NCBI RefSeq assembly: GCF_900091955.1
Contig: NZ_FMDF01000220.1
Coordinates: 1-64,000 of the forward strand
DNA length: 64,000 nt
Direction: 5' to 3'
From: Streptomyces sp. Ncost-T10-10d
GTDB lineage: Bacteria > Actinomycetota > Actinomycetes > Streptomycetales > Streptomycetaceae
The number at the start of each line of letters is the position of its first letter. The stretch's first letter is position 1. Shown piece after piece: positions 44,185 to 53,219 of this stretch. The notes beneath the pieces were generated by a model. It did no database searches, was not told the DNA's origin, and saw only the letters and a list, made by a program, of their open reading frames with translations. Position numbers and translations under genes: made by a program.

Positions 44185-44527
44185 TCATATCAGCGTCCAG
44201 TGCCCATCTCCGTAGCTGAAGTGCCACCATCCCGTGCCATGGTTCACAAGGCCGGCTGAGGACAGTGCCGCAAGGAGAATGTGGCGATTCGAGCGGGCGC
44301 GCGGACTGATGGTGTCCGCCTGCGTGTAGCAGGCGCCGGCGCTCTCCTCCGGCGTTCGCGCTCACGGCCGTGCCCATATCCGGCTCCACCCCGTAGGCGT
44401 CCACGAGAGTGGGATCGACCGCGGCCCCGGCGCTGTGCGGGGCGATCTCCGGAGGCGATACACACCGGCTGGCCGCTGCCCGCAGCTGCGCGGGCGCGGC
44501 GCGGGTGGCCGGGCGGGGTGTGGTCAC
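44185..44527 (-). pseudogene. VanX-type D-Ala-D-Ala dipeptidase, frameshifted
   Basis: GTG 44527 overlaps the stop of the Nudix-kinase gene (GTGA). Frame one reads RCVSPPEIAPHSAGAAVDPT and DAYGVEPDMGTAVSANAG; a slip near 44347 leads to GACYTQADTISPRARSNRHI and the terminal WWHFSYGDGHWTLI. His in APHSAG, Asp in AAVDPT and WWHFSYGD are the M15D zinc-site blocks (usual forms HxxGxAVD and EWWHxSYGD). The catalytic Glu before WWH is replaced by Gly, so even the corrected frame lacks a key residue. The N-terminal part of the family is missing too. Confidence 0.75.
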
Positions 44528-45954
44528 GGTGTCAACCTTTCCGAAGAGCCCAGGAACGGCGAGGTGCTTGTGCAGCGGTGGGCGGCGCGGAGCCGGGCGA
44601 GGGTACGGCGGCCGCGTTCCACCAGTTCGGGATCTCCCATGCGCCTGCCGTACTGGATCCCGGAGAGGGAATCGAGCGCCGACTCAACGGCCAGGCGCTC
44701 CTCCTCGATCTGGGTCAGCGGCCTTCCGTACCCGACCATCAGCGACTCGTACGGATCGGGGCGGTTGGCCCAGGCGTCCGACAATCGCGCGAAGTCCCGT
44801 ACGGCGGGGCCCTCTTCGCTGCGCTCGAAGTCGACAAGGTGCAGGCTGCCGTCGTCGGCGAGGAGAAGGTTGCGCAGCTGGAAGTCGCCGTGTGTTACCA
44901 CCGCGTCGAGCACCGGCAGCGCTTCGGCCCGCTTGGCCACCGTGCGGATGAACTCCTCGTCGCCCGGGCCCAGGTGCGGACGGGCGGCGTCGAGGTGGCG
45001 CTCCAGCTTTTCCAGTGGCGCGTCGTCTCCGGGCCCGTACGGCCTGCGCCGGGTGCTGCGGTGGATCGCGGCGGCGAGCTGCCCGATCGACCGGAAGATG
45101 CTCTGCTGCTCGACGGGAGTGTGGACCGCGCCGTGCAGGGGGCGGCCCGGGACCGCGGTCACAACAACGGCCCGCAGCTCGTGGTCGGCGGCCACGAGCC
45201 GGGGCGCAGCCGCGCCCAGCCCAGGAACCCAGTTCCTGTAAGCGGTGACTTCACGGTCATGGAAGCGGTCGTTCTGGTGAATCTTCACGAACCACACGCC
45301 ACCGCCGGCGCCCCGCGCTCGCCAGATCCGGCTGCTCTCCCTGGCCCAAGAGACGTCCGCCCAGTCGGTGATCCGGCCGACTGCCCGCTCGGCGAAGTCC
45401 CGCACCGCAGGGTCCGGCATCCCTCCTCCCGCCCCGCGGTCGGGGACGAGGCGCAACCGGTCCGCCGTTCGGTCGTCGGCGATTGGGTCGCCGGGCTCCT
45501 GGAAATGCACCGCGAGCCGGGCACCGGCCCTGTAGGAGTCCAGCCCCGCCCGGCAGTAAGCGACCATCGGGATGGGCAGGTCGTCGAGCGGGAACCAGTC
45601 CATGCCGTCACACACGTTCGGCTCCATGATCCGCGGGGTGCCCTGCCAGCGCCTGACCTCGCAGAAGAACCCCACGCGCGCGCCCCCGCCGGGGCTGCGG
45701 TGGTGCACGGTGACGGCCGCGTGGACATCGGCCGGGTCCACAACGATGTCCGTCTCCTCCCGGGTCTCCCGTACGAGGGCGGTGACGACGTCCTCGTGAG
45801 GTCCGTCGAGGTGACCGGACGGAAGGTGCCAGAGTCCCGCCGCGTAGACCGAGCCGGCCCGGCGCGAGAGCAGCACCTCCGGCTCCGTCTCACCGTCACG
45901 GCGCAAGATCAGGTGGACGTCCAGTGGCTCGGTGTGTCGCCCGCCGTCGTTCAC
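44524..45954 (-). CDS. Nudix - aminoglycoside-phosphotransferase-like fusion
   Basis: 476 residues from GTG 45954, which overlaps the previous stop (GTGA). Residues 1-150 are a Nudix domain (PSGHLDGPHEDVVTALVRET then REETDIVV; the last box glycine is Asp). Residues about 170-440 are a kinase of the APH/choline-kinase fold with VWFVKIHQNDRF (ATP lysine), VVTHGDFQLRNLLLADDG (HGDxxxxN catalytic loop) and HLVDFERSEEG (metal-binding DFE). The first half could hydrolyse a nucleoside-diphosphate-linked compound and the second phosphorylate a small hydroxylated molecule; both substrates unknown. Internal gene of the operon. Confidence 0.87.
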   Translation of the reverse strand: MNDGGRHTEPLDVHLILRRDGETEPEVLLSRRAGSVYAAGLWHLPSGHLDGPHEDVVTALVRETREETDIVVDPADVHAAVTVHHRSPGGGARVGFFCEVRRWQGTPRIMEPNVCDGMDWFPLDDLPIPMVAYCRAGLDSYRAGARLAVHFQEPGDPIADDRTADRLRLVPDRGAGGGMPDPAVRDFAERAVGRITDWADVSWARESSRIWRARGAGGGVWFVKIHQNDRFHDREVTAYRNWVPGLGAAAPRLVAADHELRAVVVTAVPGRPLHGAVHTPVEQQSIFRSIGQLAAAIHRSTRRRPYGPGDDAPLEKLERHLDAARPHLGPGDEEFIRTVAKRAEALPVLDAVVTHGDFQLRNLLLADDGSLHLVDFERSEEGPAVRDFARLSDAWANRPDPYESLMVGYGRPLTQIEEERLAVESALDSLSGIQYGRRMGDPELVERGRRTLARLRAAHRCTSTSPFLGSSERLTP

Positions 45955-46757
45955 GCGCCACCGCCGCGGCGGGCGAGCAGCACGGTGAACACGGCCGCCT
46001 TGACGAGCCCGCCCTGACAGGCGTAGCCGTCCAGGAGCCGGAGGGCATCGGCCTCGAAGGCGCCGTGGCGGTGCCCGAAGAGCTCGGGGCAGGCGAAGCT
46101 CGTGCCGCGCAGGCAGCCGACGACCTGGTTCGATGCCCATGTGTGGCGGATGGGGAAGCGGTGCTTGGTGGCGTCGCTGAACGCGGATTCGGCCAGGTCG
46201 TCCTCGTAGCGGATTCGCGGCTCGGTGTAAACGCCGCTCGCGTCGGCCCGCCGCTCGGCGCCGAGGCAGGACTGGATCAGTTCCTTCAGGGCCGACGTCC
46301 ACTCCACCTCGTGTGTCCAGAGGCTGCCGTCGCCCATGACCGCCACTGTCGCCTCGGGTGTGGTGACGCGGTCGGCCATCGCCGGCGCAGCCGGACGGTC
46401 CATTCGGTGAAAGGCCCGCGCGCAGGTGACCAGATCGGCTTTGCAGCCGTCGAACGGCGCGCTGAACTCCTCGGCGGCGACGGAGTGCAAGGCCGCCGTC
46501 GACTGCCCGAGCAGTGGCCGGAGCAACCCGGAGGCTGTGCGGAGCATGTCGTTGTCCCGGTCGACGGGGTCCACGACGGCGATCCGGGGAACGGCGGGCA
46601 GCAGGGCGGCCGGTACCCGACCGGTGCCCGAGCCCAGATCGAGCAGCGCCGGCTGGTCGATGCCCCCCAGGGTTCCGGCGAGGAGCTGAACGGCCTCGCC
46701 GGGGATTCCGGGGCGGCAGCGGGTGTAGTCGGACGCCGCCGGGTCGAACCGGTTCAC
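45951..46757 (-). CDS. class I SAM-dependent methyltransferase
   Basis: 268 residues from GTG 46757 with GAAGGAGA upstream. Motif I is ALLDLGSGTGRVPAALL, followed by IAVVDPVDRDNDML, and motif IV region ADLVTCARAFHRMDRP. The N-terminal VNRFDPAASDYTRCRPG is typical of small-molecule methyltransferases of the UbiE/trans-aconitate type. Substrate not readable. Thirty-one bases separate it from the upstream isoaspartate-type gene, and its stop overlaps the next start. Confidence 0.88.
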   Translation of the reverse strand: MNRFDPAASDYTRCRPGIPGEAVQLLAGTLGGIDQPALLDLGSGTGRVPAALLPAVPRIAVVDPVDRDNDMLRTASGLLRPLLGQSTAALHSVAAEEFSAPFDGCKADLVTCARAFHRMDRPAAPAMADRVTTPEATVAVMGDGSLWTHEVEWTSALKELIQSCLGAERRADASGVYTEPRIRYEDDLAESAFSDATKHRFPIRHTWASNQVVGCLRGTSFACPELFGHRHGAFEADALRLLDGYACQGGLVKAAVFTVLLARRGGGA

Positions 46758-46788
46758 GACTCTCCTTCTTCGGTGTGGGAAGCGGGTG

Positions 46789-48033
46789 TCAGGCGGGTTG
46801 CCCGGGCATCGCCGCGAGCGGCGGCAGTACCCATTGCAGGGCGTCGGGGCCCGTGCCGGAGGTGACGTGCTGCTGCCCGCCATCGGCCGGGATGTCGACG
46901 TAGAACCGGTCGGGGGAACCAGCACGTGTCCAGAGGTTGTGGATGTTCTCGAGTTCGGCCCACACATCGCGCGGCCCGTGGACGTGGACGGTGCCGTCGC
47001 CGGGACCGGCCACGGCCCAGGAGTCGTCCTCGGGTGCGACGACGGCGAGCGTGTCGGCCTGGAAGTGCCGGAACACCCCTGGCACGAGGTATGCGGCCGA
47101 CAGCCAGAACCCGTATGCCTCGTCCGCAGGCGGGGTGAAGGTGGTGGTGCGGGGGCGGCCGGGGCGGTCCGCGATCCGGTGAAGGTGGTGCTGGGCGGTG
47201 AGCCAGGTGTATCCGTACAGGGGCCGGTGGCCGCGGGGTCCGCCTTCCAGGACGGCCTCGATGCGACCTGTCGCCGTACGCGTCACCAGACAGCGTCCGG
47301 GCCAGCTCGGCGTCCGCGTCGTCAACGTGGTCAGCAGCCGCCCGCCGGGCGCGAGTTGGTCCATCCACGCCGACGGCAGGCACGGTACGCCGATCCCGGA
47401 GTGGATCCGGTCGTACGGCGCCCGAGGCGCGTGGCCGTCGAGTGCGTCGCCGGCCACCATCGTTGCGCCGGCGCCGAGCCGTTCGAGGTTGTTCTGCGCG
47501 AACGCGGCCATGTGCTCGTCCCGTTCGACGCCGACCGCCCGCCGGGGCCCGGTGAGTGCGGCAGCGAGTGCGAGCGAGACACCCGGCCCGGTACCGAGGT
47601 CCAGGTAACCGTGTCCAGCGGCGATCCGCATCCTCTGGAGGACCTCCACGGTATAGGGGATGAACGTCGACATCGCCGTCATCCGGCCCCCGCTCACGGC
47701 ACCGCGCACCTGGCTCTCCGGCGGCTCGCCGTCACGCTGGACCAGGACCGACTCGCCCGAGTACACGAGTTCCTGCCACTCGGCCCGGTCGTTGGGATGC
47801 GTTCCGTCCAGCAGCTCCCACACCACCGGATCGGTACCCGGCTCGCTACGCCGTACGTACGCGCGCGGCAGCAGCACGCCGCGATCCAGGCGCGACAGCG
47901 CCTCCCGCAGGCGCGGATCAGTCAACACCCCATCGGCTTGCAGTCGTTCGACCAGCGTCCGGCGGGCCCCCGCCGCGTTGCCGGGCTGCGCGTCAACCAG
48001 CGAGTCGTCCGTGCCGGAATCGGATCCCACCAC
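46789..48033 (-). CDS. protein-L-isoaspartate-methyltransferase-like protein
   Basis: 414 residues from GTG 48033 (GTG twice in a row), three bases after the previous stop. N-terminal RRTLVERLQADGVLTDPRLR and EALSRLDRGVLLPRAYV resemble PCMT starts; the SAM site is GHGYLDLGTGPGVSLALAAA and YDRIHSGIGVPCLPSAWMDQ follows. Classical PCMTs are about 210 residues; the extra C-terminal 200 residues resemble the tail of FxLD-type enzymes. It may methylate an aspartate in a peptide or protein. Second gene of the operon. Confidence 0.82.
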   Translation of the reverse strand: MVGSDSGTDDSLVDAQPGNAAGARRTLVERLQADGVLTDPRLREALSRLDRGVLLPRAYVRRSEPGTDPVVWELLDGTHPNDRAEWQELVYSGESVLVQRDGEPPESQVRGAVSGGRMTAMSTFIPYTVEVLQRMRIAAGHGYLDLGTGPGVSLALAAALTGPRRAVGVERDEHMAAFAQNNLERLGAGATMVAGDALDGHAPRAPYDRIHSGIGVPCLPSAWMDQLAPGGRLLTTLTTRTPSWPGRCLVTRTATGRIEAVLEGGPRGHRPLYGYTWLTAQHHLHRIADRPGRPRTTTFTPPADEAYGFWLSAAYLVPGVFRHFQADTLAVVAPEDDSWAVAGPGDGTVHVHGPRDVWAELENIHNLWTRAGSPDRFYVDIPADGGQQHVTSGTGPDALQWVLPPLAAMPGQPA

Positions 48034-48036
48034 GGT

Positions 48037-49020
48037 TCACCTGCCGTCCGGGGCCGGTGCTGCGGACTCCCAGCCGAGCTCGGTGTACGCCGTGCCGGCG
48101 AGGATGCCCTCGATAGCGGCACGGATATACGGGACCACTGGGTCCGGCAGGGCGTCGAGCGGCCACCACTGCCAGGCCGTGCACCTGTCGGGCTCGCGGA
48201 CCTTCGGCTCTCCGTCCCATCGGCTCGCCTGGAAGAACAGCTGAAGCCGAGGTTCGGCGTTCTCGTGATCGTCGAGCAGGTGCACGGTGTGCACCAGGCT
48301 GAGGTCTGCGGGCTCGATGGCGATCCCGGCCTCCTCGTACGCCTCCCTGACCAGGCACGAACGAACGCTCTCCCTTTCCACACGACCGGCCAGGGCATGC
48401 CATTCGCCGCCCGCGAACGCCGTACTCGCGTGACGCAGGCCGAGGAGAGTGCAGTTCTCGCGCTTCAGGAACAGGTGCGCGCCGATCACGTTCTTCACCG
48501 CTCCCGCCCCACCCTGCCCGGCGCCGTCCCGCGGCCCGGGCACCTGTGGGGCGGGGTGCTCAGCATGGTGCGCCTTGATCACTTTGTGGGCCCACGGGCA
48601 CATCGACAGCTGCTCCATGGTGGCGACGTCGAACCAGGCGAACATGATCCCCTCGCTGACGGGCAGGTCGTGGGCGACGCCGTCCCATCGGGCTGTGTAG
48701 ACCTGGATGTTCCCCGCGGTGACGTTCGGGCCGTGGGCCCGCGCCGTTGTGTAGGGGGCGACGTGGGGGAGGACGAGCCCCGTTTCTTCGAGGATTTCGC
48801 GGGCGATCGCCTCGTCCAGGGTCTCGCCGGGCTCGGGCCCGCCGCCGACCAGGGACCATGTACCGGGGTCGCAAATCGGTTTATGTGCATCCCTCAGGTG
48901 CAGGAGGTACTTGCCGTGGCTGTTGACGAGCAGCACAGCGGTGCTTTGCGGCTGGGCGGAGGAGGATACGTTCAAGGAATTGCCGCCTTGGTGGGAGGAG
49001 TTGGGGGTTGTGACGGTCAT
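48037..49020 (-). CDS. double Nudix hydrolase
   Basis: 327 residues from ATG 49020; no ribosome binding site, so the start is uncertain (a TTG at about residue 16 follows AAGGCGG). First Nudix box near residue 55: GGGPEPGETLDEAIAREI then LEETGLV, canonical. Second box in the C-terminal half: GRVERESVRSCLVREAYEEA, one residue shorter in the first loop but with the metal-binding REAYEEAG intact. Two fused Nudix units on one chain are uncommon. First gene of the operon, so its upstream region should carry the promoter. Confidence 0.85.
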   Translation of the reverse strand: MTVTTPNSSHQGGNSLNVSSSAQPQSTAVLLVNSHGKYLLHLRDAHKPICDPGTWSLVGGGPEPGETLDEAIAREILEETGLVLPHVAPYTTARAHGPNVTAGNIQVYTARWDGVAHDLPVSEGIMFAWFDVATMEQLSMCPWAHKVIKAHHAEHPAPQVPGPRDGAGQGGAGAVKNVIGAHLFLKRENCTLLGLRHASTAFAGGEWHALAGRVERESVRSCLVREAYEEAGIAIEPADLSLVHTVHLLDDHENAEPRLQLFFQASRWDGEPKVREPDRCTAWQWWPLDALPDPVVPYIRAAIEGILAGTAYTELGWESAAPAPDGR

Positions 49021-49920
49021 CTGCTGCAGTGTGCGGAGCGGGGAGTGGTACAGGACGGCAAGCGGCACAACCGACAAGGCGGTGCCGACGGCGAGGGGTG
49101 GGGCGCACGTTGGTCCAGGTCCCGCGTCCACCGGCGAGCAGCGTGGCCACAGGGCAGGATCCAGTCGTCGGTCAGGTGCTGACGGCCTGCATCCGGGCCT
49201 GCTTGTCTGCCGCGGTGACGCACTGGCGAATCGACTCGACCGTGAGGGCGACAGCGGTCAGCGGCTTCCTCGTTCATGCCCCCACCTCGTATCCGGTTGG
49301 GCTGAGCGGCGGGCGAAGGTGTCAACCTGCTGCACCCCAGGAGTGGGAAGAGCCATGACGGGCCGCCGTGCGAATCCGAGAAGCTGATGCGCGGAAGTAG
49401 GGATTCACGGTGTCCTCCATCTGGGCGCATGGGTGGTACTGGTGCTCCAAAAACGCGCTGAATCCGGTCCCGTCACGGCACTTTCGAGAGGATTTCTTGA
49501 ACGCATGTTCTGATTGTGGTGATCGGTCGTGCGGGCTGCGGCGGCCGTTCTTCAAACTCGTTCGACTGGGTCTGGGTCACACTCACGGGGGATTGCCTCG
49601 GCCAGTGCGCCTCGCGTGCGGGCACGGTCGGCCAGGCCCTGGCGACTCGCCCGGCCGAGGCGGTGGTGGGGACGCCGAGGTCGTCGATCAGATCAGCGAG
49701 AGCGTAGGGGCAACATGCGTGCCCTCAAAGGGGACTTGACAGGTCGGAAGCCGGTGGATCGGGGCCGATGCGGTTGTCAACTCGTGCAGCCGGAGTCCGA
49801 GCTCGGTCCGTGCTCGAGCGGACCCAGGGCCAACGGACCGAGAGTATGACGTGCACACGTCTTGACTGGTGGTCGTTACCGAACGCACCGTTGCTGGGTC
49901 GATCTTTCCAAGGGGGGTAC
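49021..49920. other. intergenic, operon leader and unknown DNA
   Basis: About 900 bases between two divergent units. The promoter of the minus-strand operon should lie near 49025-49100. A minus-strand stretch near 49185-49265 reads LTVESIRQCVTAADKQARMQ and looks protein-like but has no start codon. Other frames are shadows. No RNA gene seen. Confidence 0.45.
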
Positions 49921-51536
49921 ATGAACAGCAAGGTGCTCGGCGCGTCTACGGTCCTGGCCCTCTTGGCTGTGGTGGGCGCCTCGCCGGCGCCTGTCTCCTC
50001 CGAGCCGCAGCCGGGGCCGACGCGTGCCCTGCCGCTGGGCGCCGTCGGCTTGACCGAGACCCGCAGCACGCGGACGCTGCAGCCCGGTGTCACCCTCACG
50101 CGGATCGTGCGCGGTGCCGACGCCCCGCCGCTTGCGTGGACGGTCGAGGTTGCCATACCCGGCGGTGCCACTTCGCCGGACCCCGACGCGCCGGCGACGG
50201 CCCTGAAGGACCGGGCGAGCGCCGACGAGCTGACTGCCGACGTTCGGGGGACGGCTTCGACGCCCGGGTCGAGGAAGTCACGACTCCGGCCGTCGCCGAC
50301 TACGCGGGTGGAACGCTTGGGTGGCGGGTCCGGGTCGGGCAGTTCGACTCGCAGTCCGCCGCGACGGCCGAGCTCACCCGGCTGAGAGGGGCCGGGTACT
50401 CCGGGTCTGCCGTATACAGCGGCTGGGACGGCAACTCCGCGGACCGTGGTCCGTGGCGGATCGACGTGCTCACCATCGATCCGGACCGGTTCCGCGGCGG
50501 GCTCAAGGCGTCGTACGGTCCCGATCTGGAGAACCGCGAGAAGACCAGTGAGCTGGCGGCCGCAGCCGGCGCGACCGCAGCGGTCAACGCCGGGTTCTTC
50601 GTCCTCGACCCGCGAGCCGGGGCACCGGGCGATCCGGCCGGCGTCGGCGTCTACGACGGCCGACTGCTGAGCGAGCCGGTGAACGGGCGCCCGGGCCTGG
50701 TGATGCGCGACTCCGGCCGGCACAGCAGGGTCGTCCGGCTCACCTGGAAGGGGCGGGTCGTCGGCCGGGATGCGTCGCAACCCCTGGACGGCATCGACCG
50801 CGTACCGGGCTTGATCAGGAACTGCGGCGGTACCGCCGACGACATTCCGACCTCGCTGCCCCTGCACGACGTGACCTGCACCGACCGCGACGAGCTCATC
50901 GCCTTCACGCCTGAATACGGTCGGCAGACGCCGCAGGGCGACGGCCTCGAGGCCGTACTGGACACCCGCGGACAGGTCCTGGAGCTGCGCTCACCACGCG
51001 GCGGACCGCTGCCGGCCGGCGGCAGCTCCGTGCAGGCGACCGGCACCCGCGTCACCGAACTGGCCGCCCTGGCGCAGGTCGGCCGTCCCCTGCGCGTCGA
51101 GAGGACGTTGCGGGACGGCAGCGGCCGCAAGGTCTCCCCGTCCCGGGGGACCAGCATGCTCAACGGAGGTCCCGAACTGGTCCGCGACGGACGCCTGCAC
51201 GTCACGCCTGCGACCGACGGGATGGTGCAGCCCGGCAACGCGAGCTTCTACTACGGCTGGGTGCACAAGCGCAATCCACGCACGCTGGCCGGGGTGGACG
51301 CCGCCGGCAGGACCGTACTGGTCACGGCCGACGGACGCAGCACGGACGCGCTCGGGCTGAGCATCCCCGAGAGCGCCGCCGTCGCCAGGGCACTCGGCCT
51401 GCGCGACGCGGTCAATCTCGACGGCGGCGGGTCGACCACCATGGTGGTCGACGGAGAAGTGATCAACGATCCGTCCGACGCGGCCGGTGAACGCCCCGTC
51501 GGGGACGCACTGCTGATCCTGCCCGACCGGGGCTGA
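49921..51536 (+). pseudogene. phosphodiester glycosidase family protein, frameshifted
   Basis: ATG 49921 follows AAGGGGGG. The signal peptide (MNSKVLGASTVLALLAVVGA) and N-terminal region run to LTADVRG near 50248, where one extra G in a run of five breaks the frame. The sequence continues intact as DGFDARVEEVTTPAVADYAG. An SPOR-like segment follows (WRVRVGQFDSQSAATAELTR), then the NAGPA-type catalytic domain (AAVNAGFFVLDPRAGAPGDP, GTSMLNGGPELVRDG, DAVNLDGGGSTTMVVDG), which removes GlcNAc from phosphodiesters in the mammalian enzyme. Corrected length is about 538 residues. With one homopolymer indel, a sequence error is as likely as true inactivation. Confidence 0.8.
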
Positions 51537-51582
51537 CCCGGAGAACGCCCGAGCCGGCGACCACCGACCGCCAGGAGCCGCC

Positions 51583-52611
51583 ATGACCACCATCCCGATC
51601 CGCCGAGCCCGCTTCCTGCTCGTCCTTGCCGCGCTGCTGCTCACCCTGGCGTCGACCCCGTCGGCGCCGGCCGGCGCGTCGACAGTGTCACCCGCCGGGG
51701 TAGCGGGCGGGTTCGGGCCCTCGTCCCGGGGTGCCGAGGTTGTCGCCGCCTCCCAGGTCGCCGACCGGCAGGTCGACCTGTCGGTCCGTTCACCGGCCCT
51801 CGGCGGCCGGACGGTGAACGTGCGCCTGCTCACGCCCGATGGCTGGGACCCGGACGACCGGAGCCGGCACTGGCCGACTCTCTGGCTGCTGCACGGCTGC
51901 TGCGGGGACTACACGTCGTGGACCAGTCGGACCGACGTTGCGCGGACCGACAGCCTGCGCGACGTCCTCGTGGTCATGCCGGAAGCCGGCTGGAACGGCT
52001 GGTACAGCGACTGGTGGAACTACGGCCAGGGCGATGACCCGGCATGGGAGACCTTCCACACCAAGGAACTGCGCCTCCTCCTTGAGCACGACTGGGGCGC
52101 GAGCAGGAACCGCGTCGTGGCGGGGCTTTCGATGGGTGGTCAGGGCGCCCTGATGTATGCCGCCCGGCACCCCGGGATGTTCAAGGCGGCCGCGGCGTAC
52201 TCCGGCTCTGTGCACCCGCTGCTCAACGACGAGTCGGTGAACCGCATCATGGGGTTCTTCGCCGGTGAGGGCAACGACCCGCTGAAGGTCTGGGGCGACC
52301 CGGTTGCGCAACGTGACATCTGGACGGCCCACGACCCGTTCCACCTGGCCAAGCGACTCAGGTCGATCCCCGTCTACCTGTCCTGCGGTGACGGCACCAC
52401 CGGCCCCTTGGACCCGCCGGGCACCACGAGCGCGCTCGAGGCGGACTTCAACAGGCAGAACCAGGCCCTTGCGAGCGAGCTCGAACGCCAGGGCGCGAAG
52501 CACGTGACCACCCACTTCTACGGACCTGGAACCCACGGATGGGCGTACTGGCAGCGTGAGTTGCACTCCTCGCTGCCGATGCTGCTCCATGCCTTGCGGG
52601 CCGACGGTTGA
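51583..52611 (+). CDS. secreted alpha/beta-hydrolase esterase
   Basis: 342 residues from ATG 51583 (AGGAG upstream). Signal peptide RFLLVLAALLLTLASTPSAP. The esterase family (antigen 85/esterase D type) is shown by WPTLWLLHGCCGDYTSW with the oxyanion region, nucleophile Ser in VVAGLSMGGQGALMYAARHP, and catalytic His in FYGPGTHGWAYWQREL. In mycobacteria the fold includes mycolyltransferases; in Streptomyces these are generic extracellular esterases. It lies 46 bases after the phosphodiester glycosidase gene and may be co-transcribed. Confidence 0.9.
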   Translation: MTTIPIRRARFLLVLAALLLTLASTPSAPAGASTVSPAGVAGGFGPSSRGAEVVAASQVADRQVDLSVRSPALGGRTVNVRLLTPDGWDPDDRSRHWPTLWLLHGCCGDYTSWTSRTDVARTDSLRDVLVVMPEAGWNGWYSDWWNYGQGDDPAWETFHTKELRLLLEHDWGASRNRVVAGLSMGGQGALMYAARHPGMFKAAAAYSGSVHPLLNDESVNRIMGFFAGEGNDPLKVWGDPVAQRDIWTAHDPFHLAKRLRSIPVYLSCGDGTTGPLDPPGTTSALEADFNRQNQALASELERQGAKHVTTHFYGPGTHGWAYWQRELHSSLPMLLHALRADG

Positions 52612-52828
52612 ACGGCCACGTGCCGAGATCATCCGCCGGTGCATCGTCGCCGCGCCCTGGCCAGCCGTGTCCGGGATGAGCCCCAGGCCGGGCAAGGGCG
52701 ATCGTGGGATCGTCACCGGTTACGGTGATCTCGTCTGCAAGCTGTGGCAGTTCCGCCACCGGTTCGGTCCGGGTGTCCCGCCCTCGAAACCCCCCATCGC
52801 CCCGCCTCCGCTGGAAAGATGGCGGTCC

Positions 52829-53089
52829 ATGAACGACAGCACCCCCGGCCGGAAGGCCCGCGAGCTGCTTACCCAGGCATCCCAGCACCCGGTTGCCAGT
52901 CCTCAACGCGACGCGCTGGTGACCGAAGCCGCCGTGTGGGCACGGCTCGAGCACGCAGCCGTCATGGAGCATCACACAGCCGCATCGGTCGACATCGAGT
53001 CCGCCCTGACTTCCTTCGCCGACACTGTGCAGAGACTGGGCAGCGAGCTCGGCAACCTGACCGAGCACATCAAGCTCGGCCAGAAGTGA
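52829..53089 (+). CDS. conserved hypothetical protein, 86 aa
   Basis: Start ATG 52829, with GGAAAG 13 bases and GGCGG 4 bases upstream. The open frame extends upstream without a better start. All-helical protein: GRKARELLTQASQHPVASPQ, LVTEAAVWARLEHAAVMEHH, IESALTSFADTVQRLGSELG. No known domain. The pattern suggests a coiled-coil or helical bundle, cytoplasmic. Codon bias is strong. Function unknown. Confidence 0.65.
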   Translation: MNDSTPGRKARELLTQASQHPVASPQRDALVTEAAVWARLEHAAVMEHHTAASVDIESALTSFADTVQRLGSELGNLTEHIKLGQK

Positions 53090-53219
53090 GCGAGCACGCG
53101 AAGGGAGGGCAGCGCGGCGGTTGCGTGCTGCGATGACGGTGAGGCGCTGGGGCAGGCGGCGCGGCGGGCTGCCCTTCGAAACCGCTGAACGCCGACTCGC
53201 GTAGGGCTATGGCCTTGCG

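Noticed and set aside
41497..49020. FxLD lanthipeptide cluster
   Set aside because: Only the methyltransferase domain is of FxLD type. I looked for a short precursor with FxLD and a Cys/Ser/Thr-rich core and for a LanB-type dehydratase and found neither in or around the operon.
46786..49182. 798-codon plus-strand frame opposite the methyltransferase genes
   Set aside because: It is the complement of three well-supported minus-strand genes, with no motif or ribosome binding site of its own. The same holds for 34843-37143, 41727-43613, 44281-46017 and 19651-22284.
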